Below the pieces are notes generated by a model, which had not been told where the DNA came from, did no database searches, and saw only the letters and a list, made by a program, of their open reading frames with translations. From Williamwhitmania sp. (GTDB lineage Bacteria; Bacteroidota; Bacteroidia; Bacteroidales; Williamwhitmaniaceae), in contig DATKVT010000198.1 in assembly GCA_035529935.1 (NCBI GenBank), positions 1 to 57,148 of the forward strand: a stretch of 57,148 nt of DNA, in the 5' to 3' direction. This document shows positions 8,318 to 17,033 of the stretch, one piece after another. Numbering within the stretch: the first letter of the stretch is position 1; each line of letters begins with the position of its first letter. The translations under genes were made by a program, and so were the position numbers.

Positions 8318-9775
8318 ATGGAGTCCTTGCAGAATCATTTTGAGAAGTTTAGAAAGAACATCGTTGGCATTGATGCTACCTACCAGTCTCCTTATGGGAC
8401 AATGCCGGTAATTTATGCTGACTGGATTGCAAGCGGTAGGCTTTACCGCCCCATTGAAGAGAAAATGTTGGAGGTGTTTGGCCCAATGGTTGCCAATACC
8501 CACACAGAAAGCAGCGAAACCGGTCGATTCATGACCGAGGCTTATCACTTTGCTCTCAAGGATATTAAGAGGCACGTAAATGCTGGACCGGCTGATGTGA
8601 TTATAACGGCTGGTTTTGGAATGACCGCCGTTGTCAACAAATTTCAACGAATTCTTGGGCTGAGAAACAGAGCCGTTCAGTTCGCCTCTCCCGATGATAA
8701 ACCGGTGGTTTTTGTTACTCACATGGAGCATCACTCTAACCAGACTTCATGGTACGAGACTAATGCGGATGTAGTGGTTATGGAGCCCGACGAGAATCTC
8801 TTGGTATCTGCCGAAAAACTTCGGGAGGCCGTGGCCCCATACCGAAATCGCCCTTTGATAATAGGCTCCTTTAGCGCAGGTAGCAACGTAACAGGTATTC
8901 TTACTCCATTTCATCAGCTAGCAGCTGTGATGCATGAGATAGGCGGCTACTGCTTTGTCGACTTTGCTGCTTCAGCACCCTACGTTGCAATGGACATGCA
9001 TCCAGCGAAGGAGGAGGAGCGCTTAGATGCAGTATTCTTTTCTCCACATAAATTTTTGGGCGGCCCTGGAACTTCTGGTGTGTTGGTATTTAACTCTGTT
9101 CTCTATAAAAACAGGGTGCCCGATCAGCCTGGCGGTGGAACTGTGGACTGGACTAATCCTTGGGGGGAGTATAAGTATATCGACGATATTGAACGCCGTG
9201 AAGATGGTGGAACGCCAGGATTTCTACAAGCCATTCGGGTGGCTTTGACCATAAGGCTGAAGGAGGAGATGGGCGTTGAAAAGATTCATGAACGCGAGAA
9301 GGAACTGGTGGAACATGCTTTCCGTCGCTTAGATGCCATACCTCGGGTGATTACCTTAGCCACCGATTGTAGATGTAGAATTGGTGCCGTTTCATTTTAT
9401 ATGGAAAACCTCCATTACAACTTGGTGGTGAAATTGCTCAGCGACCGGTTTGGCATTCAAATGCGTGGTGGCTGTGTTTGCGCAGGCACCTATGGCCACT
9501 TTCTGCTACATGTTTCCAAGGAGCAGTCGCACAGCATTAGTGAAATGATAAACCACGGGGATTTATCCCAGAAACCTGGCTGGATTCGGTGGTCGATTCA
9601 CCCTACTACTACCGATTGGGAGGTTGATTACATTGCAGATGCACTAGATAAAATTGCCCAGCATTCTGATGAGTGGGCGAAGGATTACCGTTACTGCAAA
9701 CGGTCGAACGAGTTTTTCTATTCCGGGTCAAATCCGGTGGAAAAGATACCTGCTGAAAACTTTTTTGAACTATAA
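8318..9775 (+). CDS. Class V PLP aminotransferase / cysteine desulfurase-like enzyme
   Basis: A large fold-type I PLP enzyme of 485 residues from ATG 8318; GTG 8291 would add nine. The cofactor lysine is in FFSPHKFLGGPGTSG, the aspartate in FVDFAASAP and the ring-stacking histidine in THMEHHSNQTSW. A loop RGGCVCAGTYGH carries cysteines at the place where SufS/CsdA-like desulfurases have their persulfide cysteine. The protein is longer than SufS (about 405) because of C-terminal additions. No suf or isc genes are adjacent. It could be a desulfurase or an unassigned lyase; the substrate is not known. Confidence 0.8.
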   Translation: MESLQNHFEKFRKNIVGIDATYQSPYGTMPVIYADWIASGRLYRPIEEKMLEVFGPMVANTHTESSETGRFMTEAYHFALKDIKRHVNAGPADVIITAGFGMTAVVNKFQRILGLRNRAVQFASPDDKPVVFVTHMEHHSNQTSWYETNADVVVMEPDENLLVSAEKLREAVAPYRNRPLIIGSFSAGSNVTGILTPFHQLAAVMHEIGGYCFVDFAASAPYVAMDMHPAKEEERLDAVFFSPHKFLGGPGTSGVLVFNSVLYKNRVPDQPGGGTVDWTNPWGEYKYIDDIERREDGGTPGFLQAIRVALTIRLKEEMGVEKIHEREKELVEHAFRRLDAIPRVITLATDCRCRIGAVSFYMENLHYNLVVKLLSDRFGIQMRGGCVCAGTYGHFLLHVSKEQSHSISEMINHGDLSQKPGWIRWSIHPTTTDWEVDYIADALDKIAQHSDEWAKDYRYCKRSNEFFYSGSNPVEKIPAENFFEL

Positions 9776-9812
9776 CAATCTCAACAACACCTAATCTAAA
9801 CCTAACCTGTGG

Positions 9813-9846
9813 AGGCTTGCACCGTTTTTGGTGCAGGCCTTTTTTG
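9813..9846. terminator. Convergent bidirectional terminator
   Basis: An 11-bp stem (9813-9823 with 9830-9840, one G-T pair) and a six-base loop are followed by a T run. It lies between the class V aminotransferase and the GNAT gene. Confidence 0.8.
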
Positions 9847-9852
9847 TGCTTG

Positions 9853-10413
9853 CTAGCTCTTACTCGAAATGGTAAGGGGGTTTATCATTTGTAACATCAG
9901 TTCGTCGTCCCATCCGATGGCTGTTTTCAACCATTGCTCCTTAATGCCGATTACTTTAAATCCCATGCGCTGGAATATTTGTAGACTGGGAAGATTGCTT
10001 GAAGCAATGTTGCAAAAAAGTTGATGAAGGTGGAGCGTTTCAAAGGAGTATTTAACTAACAGTTTGAGCGCTTCAGTGGCATAACCCTTGTTTCTCTCCT
10101 CTGCGTCATGAATTAGAATACCAATACCGGCCCGTGAGTGGTAGGGGTCGAAGTCAAATAGGTCGATGGCTCCAACAGGATGAAACATTAGCGAACTTTG
10201 GTTCTTGGCTTCAATAATAAGGCGGAGTTGCTTGGTTTCGTATATATCCAAGTGCGATGAATCGATATATTTTTTCAGTATATATTTTGAAAATGGGGTA
10301 ATGGTATTGCTCACGCTCCATATCTCCATATTGTTCTCCCAGCTATACAGCAAATCCACATCGCCCGGTTCAAGCGCCCTTAATCGAATATTTGAACCTT
10401 GAAGGCTACCCAT
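9853..10413 (-). CDS. GNAT family N-acetyltransferase (RimJ/RimL-like)
   Basis: A 186-residue acetyl-CoA-dependent acetyltransferase of the RimJ/RimL/SpeG group. The start IRLRALEPGDVDLLYSWENN is typical, the GAIDLFDFD strand follows, and the acetyl-CoA site is in AGIGILIHDAEERNKGYATEALKLLV. NLPSLQIFQRMGFKVIG closes the domain. It lies 5 bases after the OmpA/PD40 gene, so it appears to be the last gene of that operon. Whether it modifies a protein or a small amine cannot be told. Confidence 0.87.
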   Translation of the reverse strand: MGSLQGSNIRLRALEPGDVDLLYSWENNMEIWSVSNTITPFSKYILKKYIDSSHLDIYETKQLRLIIEAKNQSSLMFHPVGAIDLFDFDPYHSRAGIGILIHDAEERNKGYATEALKLLVKYSFETLHLHQLFCNIASSNLPSLQIFQRMGFKVIGIKEQWLKTAIGWDDELMLQMINPLTISSKS

Positions 10414-10418
10414 CTTTT

Positions 10419-12929
10419 TTACTTTTTAAGGGTAGTGATAAATGCATCAGCGAATTGTTTCTTTATCTTGTTCTGCAGTTCGGATAATGCTTCTTTTTTT
10501 GTGCCATACTCGCCATAATAATAACGGAAAAAACCATCGTTACCCTTTTTCTCAGTTACCAAATCACTCAAGTTGCCAAACTTTGTCAGAGGTGTTGGCA
10601 CCTTTGATGCCAGGATTTGTATGGTAAACATTGCCTTTGGTTTTTTGGGCGTTGGCGTTGCAGCATCAGGAGCCTTTTTTGTAACTAACTGATCAATTGC
10701 AACATTGCTAACGATAGCTGCCGATGGAAAACCTCCATCAATGCACTGCCCAAGAACTTTTACTGCATCGCCCTTATTGGTAAATCGTCCAGCTGTTATA
10801 AGGATGCCGTCACTAATGGGCAATACATTTATAGCTATGCTGCTTAAATAGGGGAGCGATTTAAACCAGCTGGTATCTGCTTCGGCTTTCTCCTTACAAA
10901 GCAGTATGGTAAAGTATTCCTCTTTCTGAACTTTGAGATTTTCAGGGATGGAAACATCTTCGGTGATGATAAGGGAAGCATTGCCCTTAATAACCTTGAC
11001 GGAGGCTCTTCGATTGAATCGACGCCCGTCAGGATTATCGGTTCCATCTGGATTCTTGTCGACGGCAATATTTTCAGATGATCCGGCTGCTCTGGTAACA
11101 AACCGATTCGCCTCTATCCCCTTGTTGGTGAGAAAATCGACAACCGACTTTGCCCTTTTCAGTGAAAGAGTTTTGTTGTATGCTGGAGAGCCCTTGGAGT
11201 CAGTATGGCCACTAACTTCTACTAGTAACGATGGGTAGGTCTGCATTATGCTGTAAACCTTCTCAAGGATGATTTGGGCATCCTTGGAGAGCTCATAGCT
11301 GTTGAAGCCAAACTGAACCGATTGGACGGTTAGGTAATTACCGGAGGAAACTTCCGTTGGTATGAGGAAGATGGAGACAGGCAGTTCCGTACCCGACATC
11401 TCTGCTGGAATATACAGATGCTGCCTTACTTGTTGGTAACCAGGAATACTAGCCGTTAGCTGGTAGTTTCCCGTTTTTAGGCTTAGCATGAAAGTGGTGC
11501 TGCCATTTCTTTTAATCTCCGGTTTCAGAGTATCACCTGTTGCAATATTTACTATTGCTAGGTTGATTTTCGAATCACTAAGATCGGCCTGGTCTTGGGT
11601 AATCAGCACACCATTAATTGTGGCGTTGTCGGTTTGGGGAACAAGGGCAATTTCTGCTAAGCTAACCCGTTCGTGAGGACTGTTGTCAGTGTGATGGAAA
11701 ATAATTCCCTTGATTCCCTGGTCGCAAATGGGGCAGAAGAAAAGGTTGTCATCAGTGGTGTTGATGGGGTAACCAAGATTAATTGGTGTTGAGAACTTTC
11801 CATCATCTCCAAGTTTGGAGAAAAAAATGTCGTAGCCTCCCATGTTTTCGTGCCCCTGAGAGGTGAATATCAAGGTGTTTTTGTCTTCGCAGAAAAAGGG
11901 AGATTCTTCGTTGTAAGGTGTGTTAATCTCCGGACCTAGATTTTCTGCTGGGCCCCAGTTGCCCTCTGCATCCTTCATCGATTTATAGATGTCAAGGCCT
12001 CCATAACCCCCTTTTCTGTTGGAGGTAAAGTATAGTGTTTTTCCATCAGTGGATATGGAGGCATTGGTTTCCCAGAAGGGGGTGTTAATGTTCTTGTTCA
12101 ATTTTTCGGCTCTAGACCAACTTTTCCCGTTGAACGTGCTGTGATAAACTTCCCCATTGCCATGGTCGTTTACAAACACAAAAATTTCCTTCCCGTCGGC
12201 GCTGCAGCTGCTAATGCTGATTTCCCCTTCCAGCTGAAGCGGTATGTTGAGGCTTTCCGGCTCCGACCAATTACCGTTCTCCTTTTTGCTCCAGTAGATA
12301 GCTTGGTAGAACTTTTTATGCTGCGTGAAAAACAGCGAACTGCCATCTTCTGATATAACTGGGTTGTAGGCTAACTCTAGGTTAGGAAAGTTGAAGTTGA
12401 TGATTTCGAGATCTGTTTTTACTGGTTTTTTGAGAAAAAGTTCGGCCTTTTTACAGGCACTAATTTGCTGGTCAACAAAGTCATGATTGTATAAATCCTT
12501 GGTGTCGAGCTGACTTTTAAACTTTTCATAGCACTCAATGGCTTCTTTAAGTTTGTTGTCAATTCGGTAGGCATCGCCCAAGTATAGCCATACCGTTGTT
12601 GGAGCGAATGTTTCTTTGTACGAGCCTTCCTGATACTGGCTGCTAACGTGTTGTGAGGCATATTCTAAGTAGGCTAGCGCTTTTGTCTTTAGGCCCGAAA
12701 TGTTTAGAAGGCACACACCAATTCGGTAGTTGATGTTGAAGTTTGCTGGTTGCATCTTCTGCGCCTGCTGGTATAACGCAAGCGCTTCCTGATAGTCAGT
12801 GTACATGAAGTAGTACTCGGCATCGGTAAAAACATCTTTGAATGACCGAGGCAAATTGCTTTCTTGCGCCATGCCAGTAATGAACAGAAGCAAGGTAAGA
12901 AGAGTTAATAGTAGCCTTTTTCCTATCAT
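10419..12929 (-). CDS. TPR-PD40-OmpA envelope protein, PorE-like, with SPOR-like C terminus
   Basis: An 836-residue exported protein. Order: signal peptide (to about 21), TPR-like helices (about 25-160), PD40 beta-propeller (about 180-400, with FTSNRKGGYGGLDIYKS), a carboxypeptidase-regulatory-like domain (about 430-520), an OmpA peptidoglycan-binding domain (about 533-646, with VEVSGHTDSKG and RAKSVVDFL) and a SPOR-like end (about 765-836, MFTIQILASK). TPR-propeller-CRD-OmpA is the layout of PorE, a type IX secretion component of Porphyromonas gingivalis, so a tethering role is plausible. Its start overlaps the preceding paralogue by 4 bases. Other OmpA/PD40 proteins share this layout, so orthology with PorE is not certain. 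Confidence 0.8.
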   Translation of the reverse strand: MIGKRLLLTLLTLLLFITGMAQESNLPRSFKDVFTDAEYYFMYTDYQEALALYQQAQKMQPANFNINYRIGVCLLNISGLKTKALAYLEYASQHVSSQYQEGSYKETFAPTTVWLYLGDAYRIDNKLKEAIECYEKFKSQLDTKDLYNHDFVDQQISACKKAELFLKKPVKTDLEIINFNFPNLELAYNPVISEDGSSLFFTQHKKFYQAIYWSKKENGNWSEPESLNIPLQLEGEISISSCSADGKEIFVFVNDHGNGEVYHSTFNGKSWSRAEKLNKNINTPFWETNASISTDGKTLYFTSNRKGGYGGLDIYKSMKDAEGNWGPAENLGPEINTPYNEESPFFCEDKNTLIFTSQGHENMGGYDIFFSKLGDDGKFSTPINLGYPINTTDDNLFFCPICDQGIKGIIFHHTDNSPHERVSLAEIALVPQTDNATINGVLITQDQADLSDSKINLAIVNIATGDTLKPEIKRNGSTTFMLSLKTGNYQLTASIPGYQQVRQHLYIPAEMSGTELPVSIFLIPTEVSSGNYLTVQSVQFGFNSYELSKDAQIILEKVYSIMQTYPSLLVEVSGHTDSKGSPAYNKTLSLKRAKSVVDFLTNKGIEANRFVTRAAGSSENIAVDKNPDGTDNPDGRRFNRRASVKVIKGNASLIITEDVSIPENLKVQKEEYFTILLCKEKAEADTSWFKSLPYLSSIAINVLPISDGILITAGRFTNKGDAVKVLGQCIDGGFPSAAIVSNVAIDQLVTKKAPDAATPTPKKPKAMFTIQILASKVPTPLTKFGNLSDLVTEKKGNDGFFRYYYGEYGTKKEALSELQNKIKKQFADAFITTLKK

Positions 12930-15373
12930 GCGGCAGAGTTTCTTTGCTTGTTTGATTTTTTTCTCCTTACAAAAAGAATAAGTAGTAAGAATAGTAAGCC
13001 AATTCCAATTGCAGACCCTACACCATAGGTTAGGTATCGGAGACCATTTTTATGCTCGGCGGATGCAACAAGTTGACTCCTAGTCTGTGCGTCAAGATTC
13101 GAGAATTCATCAATCGTAATTTCTGAAAGAAGCTGTGCAAGCTCACTCTTGTAGCTTTGAAAATCTACTTCGTCCAGCGAGTGTAAAAGGTCTATCAGCT
13201 GGCTGAACGACTCAATCTGATTAACTTCTGGGTCAATGCTGTTTAGCATTAACCTCAATTTCCCACTTGCCTTAGATTTTAGCAGGTTAAAGAGATTTAT
13301 AAAGGATGAACCTTTGGTTTCTTTAACAATATTGCGCGACCTGTTGCTCGCGGTTGAAAGTTTGTCCTGCTCCTGCACAAGCTTGTCGAGGAAAGTTGCC
13401 ATTACCTTAATCAGATCGTCGGTAGTATAAGTCCCTGAGTCGGTTTGGTTAAGTAGGGTTGCCATAAATAAATGAGGCGATACACCTTGTAACTCAGCAC
13501 TTTTGTCAATTAGGCTGTCTGAAATATTAAGTCCATATGCTCTGAATATTGTCAATAGTTGACTTGATGGATTATCGGCCAGTGACTCACTGGAAGGTCG
13601 TATTTCGGTTGCCTGCAGGGGCATTCCGGGAACGCTAAAAATTGAAGCCATCCGATTTTTAAACTGTAACCCAATATCTGTTTGGTACCTAATGTCGAGC
13701 AAATATGGAGTGGAATCCTTTAGGTTTGCACCGTTTATTTTCTGAGATACTTCTTTGGCGCTTTGCCCTAATTCCTCGGATTCAGAGAGGTTGTTGATGC
13801 CAATGCTCGCAATTTTTGGAACCATATTCATATTGGGTTCCGCCAAAGAGGCATTTTTTGATGAAAGTATGGCAACCTTATCCCGTAAGTCATAGCGCTT
13901 ACCGTCGAAGTATAGTTTATAGCGTAGGTTGGGATTAGTATATTCGGCTTGGTCCTCATTTTCAGGAACAACCAAGGCGAGTTTTTGAGTATTCAGTGTG
14001 TCAATCACAAGCAGCTTTTCCTTTGCATTGCGGTTCCTCCTGAGGGCAAGTTGGTTACGAAGAACAACCTCACGGGCATATCTATCCGAAAAGATTTCGA
14101 CCTTAAAGAGGTCCATCTCACCATAGCTATCCGGATCGAATCGAGCTATTAATCCGTATTGGCCATCTTCAAGGGGCATAAAGTCATTGTCATCGTCCGT
14201 TGTGTTGATTGGATATCCTAGGTTCTCGGGTTTTGACCAGTGATTAGGGGGAGTTAAGTTACTAAAATAGATGTCGTATCCACCCAGCCCAAGGTAACCG
14301 TCGGATGAGAAAAAAAGCGTTTCGCCCGTTACTGTGAGTTTGGGGTTTGTTTCGTTGAAAGGTGTGTTGATATCCTTTCCTAAGTTAATGGCAGGTCCCC
14401 AAGTGCCATCGGGCTGAAGGTTGCTTTTGTAGATGTCTAATTCGCCAGATCCGCCTTCCCTGTTGCTTGAAAAGTAAAGCGTTTTTCCATCTGGTGAAAT
14501 ACACGCACTCGCCTCCCAGTATTTCGTGTTAATGTTTGGCCCAAGGGGCTCAATGGGATTCCAACGACCGTTACGATAGTGGCTCACGTATATATTCCCA
14601 TCCCTGTTGTCATCCTTGTAGAGGTATAGGTCGGTTCCGTCGTAGTTGAGCGATAGCGTTTGGAGGTTCTGGTCGGTCTCCAGTTCGGCGGTAATATTTG
14701 AAGGTGTTCCCCATCCTTGACCGCTTTTTCGCGCTACATAAACCGCTTGGTAGAACTTCCGTTTGGATGTAAAAGCTAGAACTTGTCCGTTGTAAGAAAC
14801 CGTTGGGCTATAGTTGGAGAATCTGTCATTCACAGTCGGGCCTAGGTTGCTGAGCAGAAAGTTAACAGGCATATGCTGCAATTCTGCAGAACTCTCAATG
14901 GTTTTCGTTTGCAAATCGAACAATGGAATATCGAACTCCTTGCTCTCTTTCTTTGTCAGTTGTCGGAATTTTGAGAACACACTTTTTGCCTTGCCCAGCA
15001 GATTGTTTGTGAGGTACGCATTCCCTAGAAAGTAGTATGTTTCAAGCGGAGCTTTCTCTTCTTTAATGGAGTTTTCCCTATAGTTCTTTGATGTATTTTT
15101 TGATGCTTCTTCTAAAAATGGGATTGCTTTGTTCCTTCTGCCAGGAAGGTTAAGGTAGCAAATACCAATTCGATAGTTGAGATTAGCCGTTCTGGGAACA
15201 TCCTTTATAACTTGAAGATATAGGGACAGAGCTTCTTCATAATCTTCGTAAAAAAAATAGCTGTTTGCGTCAAGGTATAAATCACTTGCCGAAGATTTCG
15301 GTTCCTGTGCCTGCAAGCATAGTGTTTGTATGAGGATAATCAGCAGTGCTGACAATAGGAGTTTAGATTTCAT
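12926..15373 (-). CDS. TPR-PD40 propeller protein with C-terminal membrane anchor
   Basis: An 815-residue paralogue of its neighbours. It has a signal peptide (ending LQAQ), TPR-like helices (about 25-160) and a PD40 propeller (about 175-420) with FSSNREGGSGELDIYKS and the NTPFNETNP repeat. A long region with no domain I recognise follows (about 430-780), then one hydrophobic helix (about 782-802) and a basic tail RRKKSNKQRNSAA. The expected topology is a periplasmic body held by a C-terminal inner-membrane helix with the tail in the cytoplasm. It lacks the OmpA domain of the next gene. The start is 138 bases after the first paralogue and its end overlaps the next gene by ATGA. Confidence 0.75.
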   Translation of the reverse strand: MKSKLLLSALLIILIQTLCLQAQEPKSSASDLYLDANSYFFYEDYEEALSLYLQVIKDVPRTANLNYRIGICYLNLPGRRNKAIPFLEEASKNTSKNYRENSIKEEKAPLETYYFLGNAYLTNNLLGKAKSVFSKFRQLTKKESKEFDIPLFDLQTKTIESSAELQHMPVNFLLSNLGPTVNDRFSNYSPTVSYNGQVLAFTSKRKFYQAVYVARKSGQGWGTPSNITAELETDQNLQTLSLNYDGTDLYLYKDDNRDGNIYVSHYRNGRWNPIEPLGPNINTKYWEASACISPDGKTLYFSSNREGGSGELDIYKSNLQPDGTWGPAINLGKDINTPFNETNPKLTVTGETLFFSSDGYLGLGGYDIYFSNLTPPNHWSKPENLGYPINTTDDDNDFMPLEDGQYGLIARFDPDSYGEMDLFKVEIFSDRYAREVVLRNQLALRRNRNAKEKLLVIDTLNTQKLALVVPENEDQAEYTNPNLRYKLYFDGKRYDLRDKVAILSSKNASLAEPNMNMVPKIASIGINNLSESEELGQSAKEVSQKINGANLKDSTPYLLDIRYQTDIGLQFKNRMASIFSVPGMPLQATEIRPSSESLADNPSSQLLTIFRAYGLNISDSLIDKSAELQGVSPHLFMATLLNQTDSGTYTTDDLIKVMATFLDKLVQEQDKLSTASNRSRNIVKETKGSSFINLFNLLKSKASGKLRLMLNSIDPEVNQIESFSQLIDLLHSLDEVDFQSYKSELAQLLSEITIDEFSNLDAQTRSQLVASAEHKNGLRYLTYGVGSAIGIGLLFLLLILFVRRKKSNKQRNSAA

Positions 15374-15511
15374 TTATTGTTTAGTTCCGGTTCTTTTTAT
15401 AGGAATTGCATTGCACCAAATTGCAAGCCAAGTTATGGATTTTTTTGGAATTCATGAAGACTTAAATACGCTGATTTTGACTCATGGGGATTGTTTTAAT
15501 CGACTTACTAG

Positions 15512-16795
15512 CTATGGAAGTAGGTCCATAATTACCAAATCGTAATCGCCAAAGCCGTTTGGATCGCGCTTAGAAACTAGTGCTTGTTTGCCATCGCCCA
15601 ATGGGCAAAAGTAAATGTCGTCGTCGGTGGTGTTTATACCGTAACCTAAATTGTGGACATCGGTAAAGCTGTTACCAGTTATTTTTGCTGTATAAATATC
15701 AAAACCGCCATATCCGTTATGTCCATTGGAAGAGAAAAAAAGTGTTTGTCCATCATTGGTAAGTGCAGGGGAGTCTTCGTCGTAGGGGGTGTTGATTTCA
15801 GGGCCAAGGTTAATGGCTTCACCCCATTCACCAGCAGCGTTCATCACCGATTTATAGAGGTCATATCCTCCGTATCCTCCGTCCCTGTTACTGCTAAAGT
15901 AAATTGTCCTTCCATCTTTGGAAAGGAAGGCGTCCAACTCAAAAAATCGGCTATTAATATTTTTATTTAGGCGTTCCATTGCGTTCCACTTACCCGACGT
16001 GGAGTCGTACCGGCTCATGTATATATTAAAATCGTCTATGTCGTTTCGCGTAAAAAGGAGGATATTGCCATCGAAGGAGAGAGAGCATGTATAAACGGGC
16101 CCTTCTGCGTTAACTTCTGCCGTAACATTTTTTGCTGGTATCCATTGACCTTTAGCTCCAATTCGGCTAATAAATATTGCATTGTAAAAGCGCTGAATGG
16201 AGGTGTAGGCTATTACTCGCCCATTGCCCGAAATGCAAGGCCTGACTTCTGGAAAGGAGGTGTTAATGTTCCCTCCAAGATTTGTCTCTGTTGGTTGGGT
16301 TGGTCCATTGGTTACAGCGAGGGCGTGGCTTACGGAATTGAGATCTTGAACTACTAAGTCTTTCAGCTTTGTCTCCTCAGGTTTTAGTAGGTGCAGGTAT
16401 GATTCATATGCAATCTTGGCTTTTTGGAGTTCACCTGCAATACGGTAGGCATTACCAAGAAGTAGAAATGCTTCTCTCGGGGCTGAGGTTTCAGTATAGT
16501 ATCCCTCTTTATATCCTTGGTTTATTTGTGTGGTGGCCTTTTCAAGATAGACGATTGCTTTCTCCTTTTCTCCGGGAATATTGAGGTAGCACTGCCCAAT
16601 GCGGTAGTTAATATTTGCAGTGTTTTTCCCTGCTTTGTATAGTTCTTTGTAAAGTGGCAGGGCGTCTTTATACTCTTCATACAAGACGTAGTACTCTGCA
16701 TCTACAAACACACGCTTGTAGTAAGATTCTTTTTGAGCAAATCCGTGTGATATGGATAATAGAAGAAGTGTTAATAGCGCAACGATTCCTCTCAC
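15512..16795 (-). CDS. TPR-PD40 propeller protein, short paralogue
   Basis: A 427-residue exported protein with only the shared front half of the triplet: signal peptide (ending HGFAQ), TPR-like helices (about 25-150) and a PD40 propeller (about 170-425) with FSSNRDGGYGGYDLYKS. It stops directly after the propeller (DYDLVIMDLLP), with no anchor or OmpA domain. No in-frame ATG precedes it, so the start is GTG at 16795. It is the first gene of the probable operon that runs through the two larger paralogues to the GNAT gene. No ligand or partner can be named from sequence. Confidence 0.78.
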   Translation of the reverse strand: MRGIVALLTLLLLSISHGFAQKESYYKRVFVDAEYYVLYEEYKDALPLYKELYKAGKNTANINYRIGQCYLNIPGEKEKAIVYLEKATTQINQGYKEGYYTETSAPREAFLLLGNAYRIAGELQKAKIAYESYLHLLKPEETKLKDLVVQDLNSVSHALAVTNGPTQPTETNLGGNINTSFPEVRPCISGNGRVIAYTSIQRFYNAIFISRIGAKGQWIPAKNVTAEVNAEGPVYTCSLSFDGNILLFTRNDIDDFNIYMSRYDSTSGKWNAMERLNKNINSRFFELDAFLSKDGRTIYFSSNRDGGYGGYDLYKSVMNAAGEWGEAINLGPEINTPYDEDSPALTNDGQTLFFSSNGHNGYGGFDIYTAKITGNSFTDVHNLGYGINTTDDDIYFCPLGDGKQALVSKRDPNGFGDYDLVIMDLLP

Positions 16796-16930
16796 AACCT
16801 GCCGTTTAATTTTCAGTATGTTTACGAAACTTCCTAAGTATGAACAAAAATGAGAAAAAGTTTTTATTAAACGAAGACAATGAGTGATATTTTTTACGCA
16901 TGTTGTTCGTTTCCATTAATCTATTAAAAT

Positions 16931-16957
16931 AAAAATGGAACCCGCGGTTCCATTTTT
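16931..16957 (-). terminator. Intrinsic terminator after E2 gene
   Basis: A perfect 12-bp stem (16931-16942 with 16946-16957) has the loop CGC and T runs on both strands. It lies downstream of the E2 stop codon and separates it from the PD40 operon. The rest of the 238-base gap holds nothing else I can identify. Confidence 0.85.
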
Positions 16958-17033
16958 TTACTTAAACGTACAGCTGCGTTTGTTGACTTGCTGTTGAGTG
17001 GTTTGTGTGTGAAAATTAGCGTTATGGGTATTG

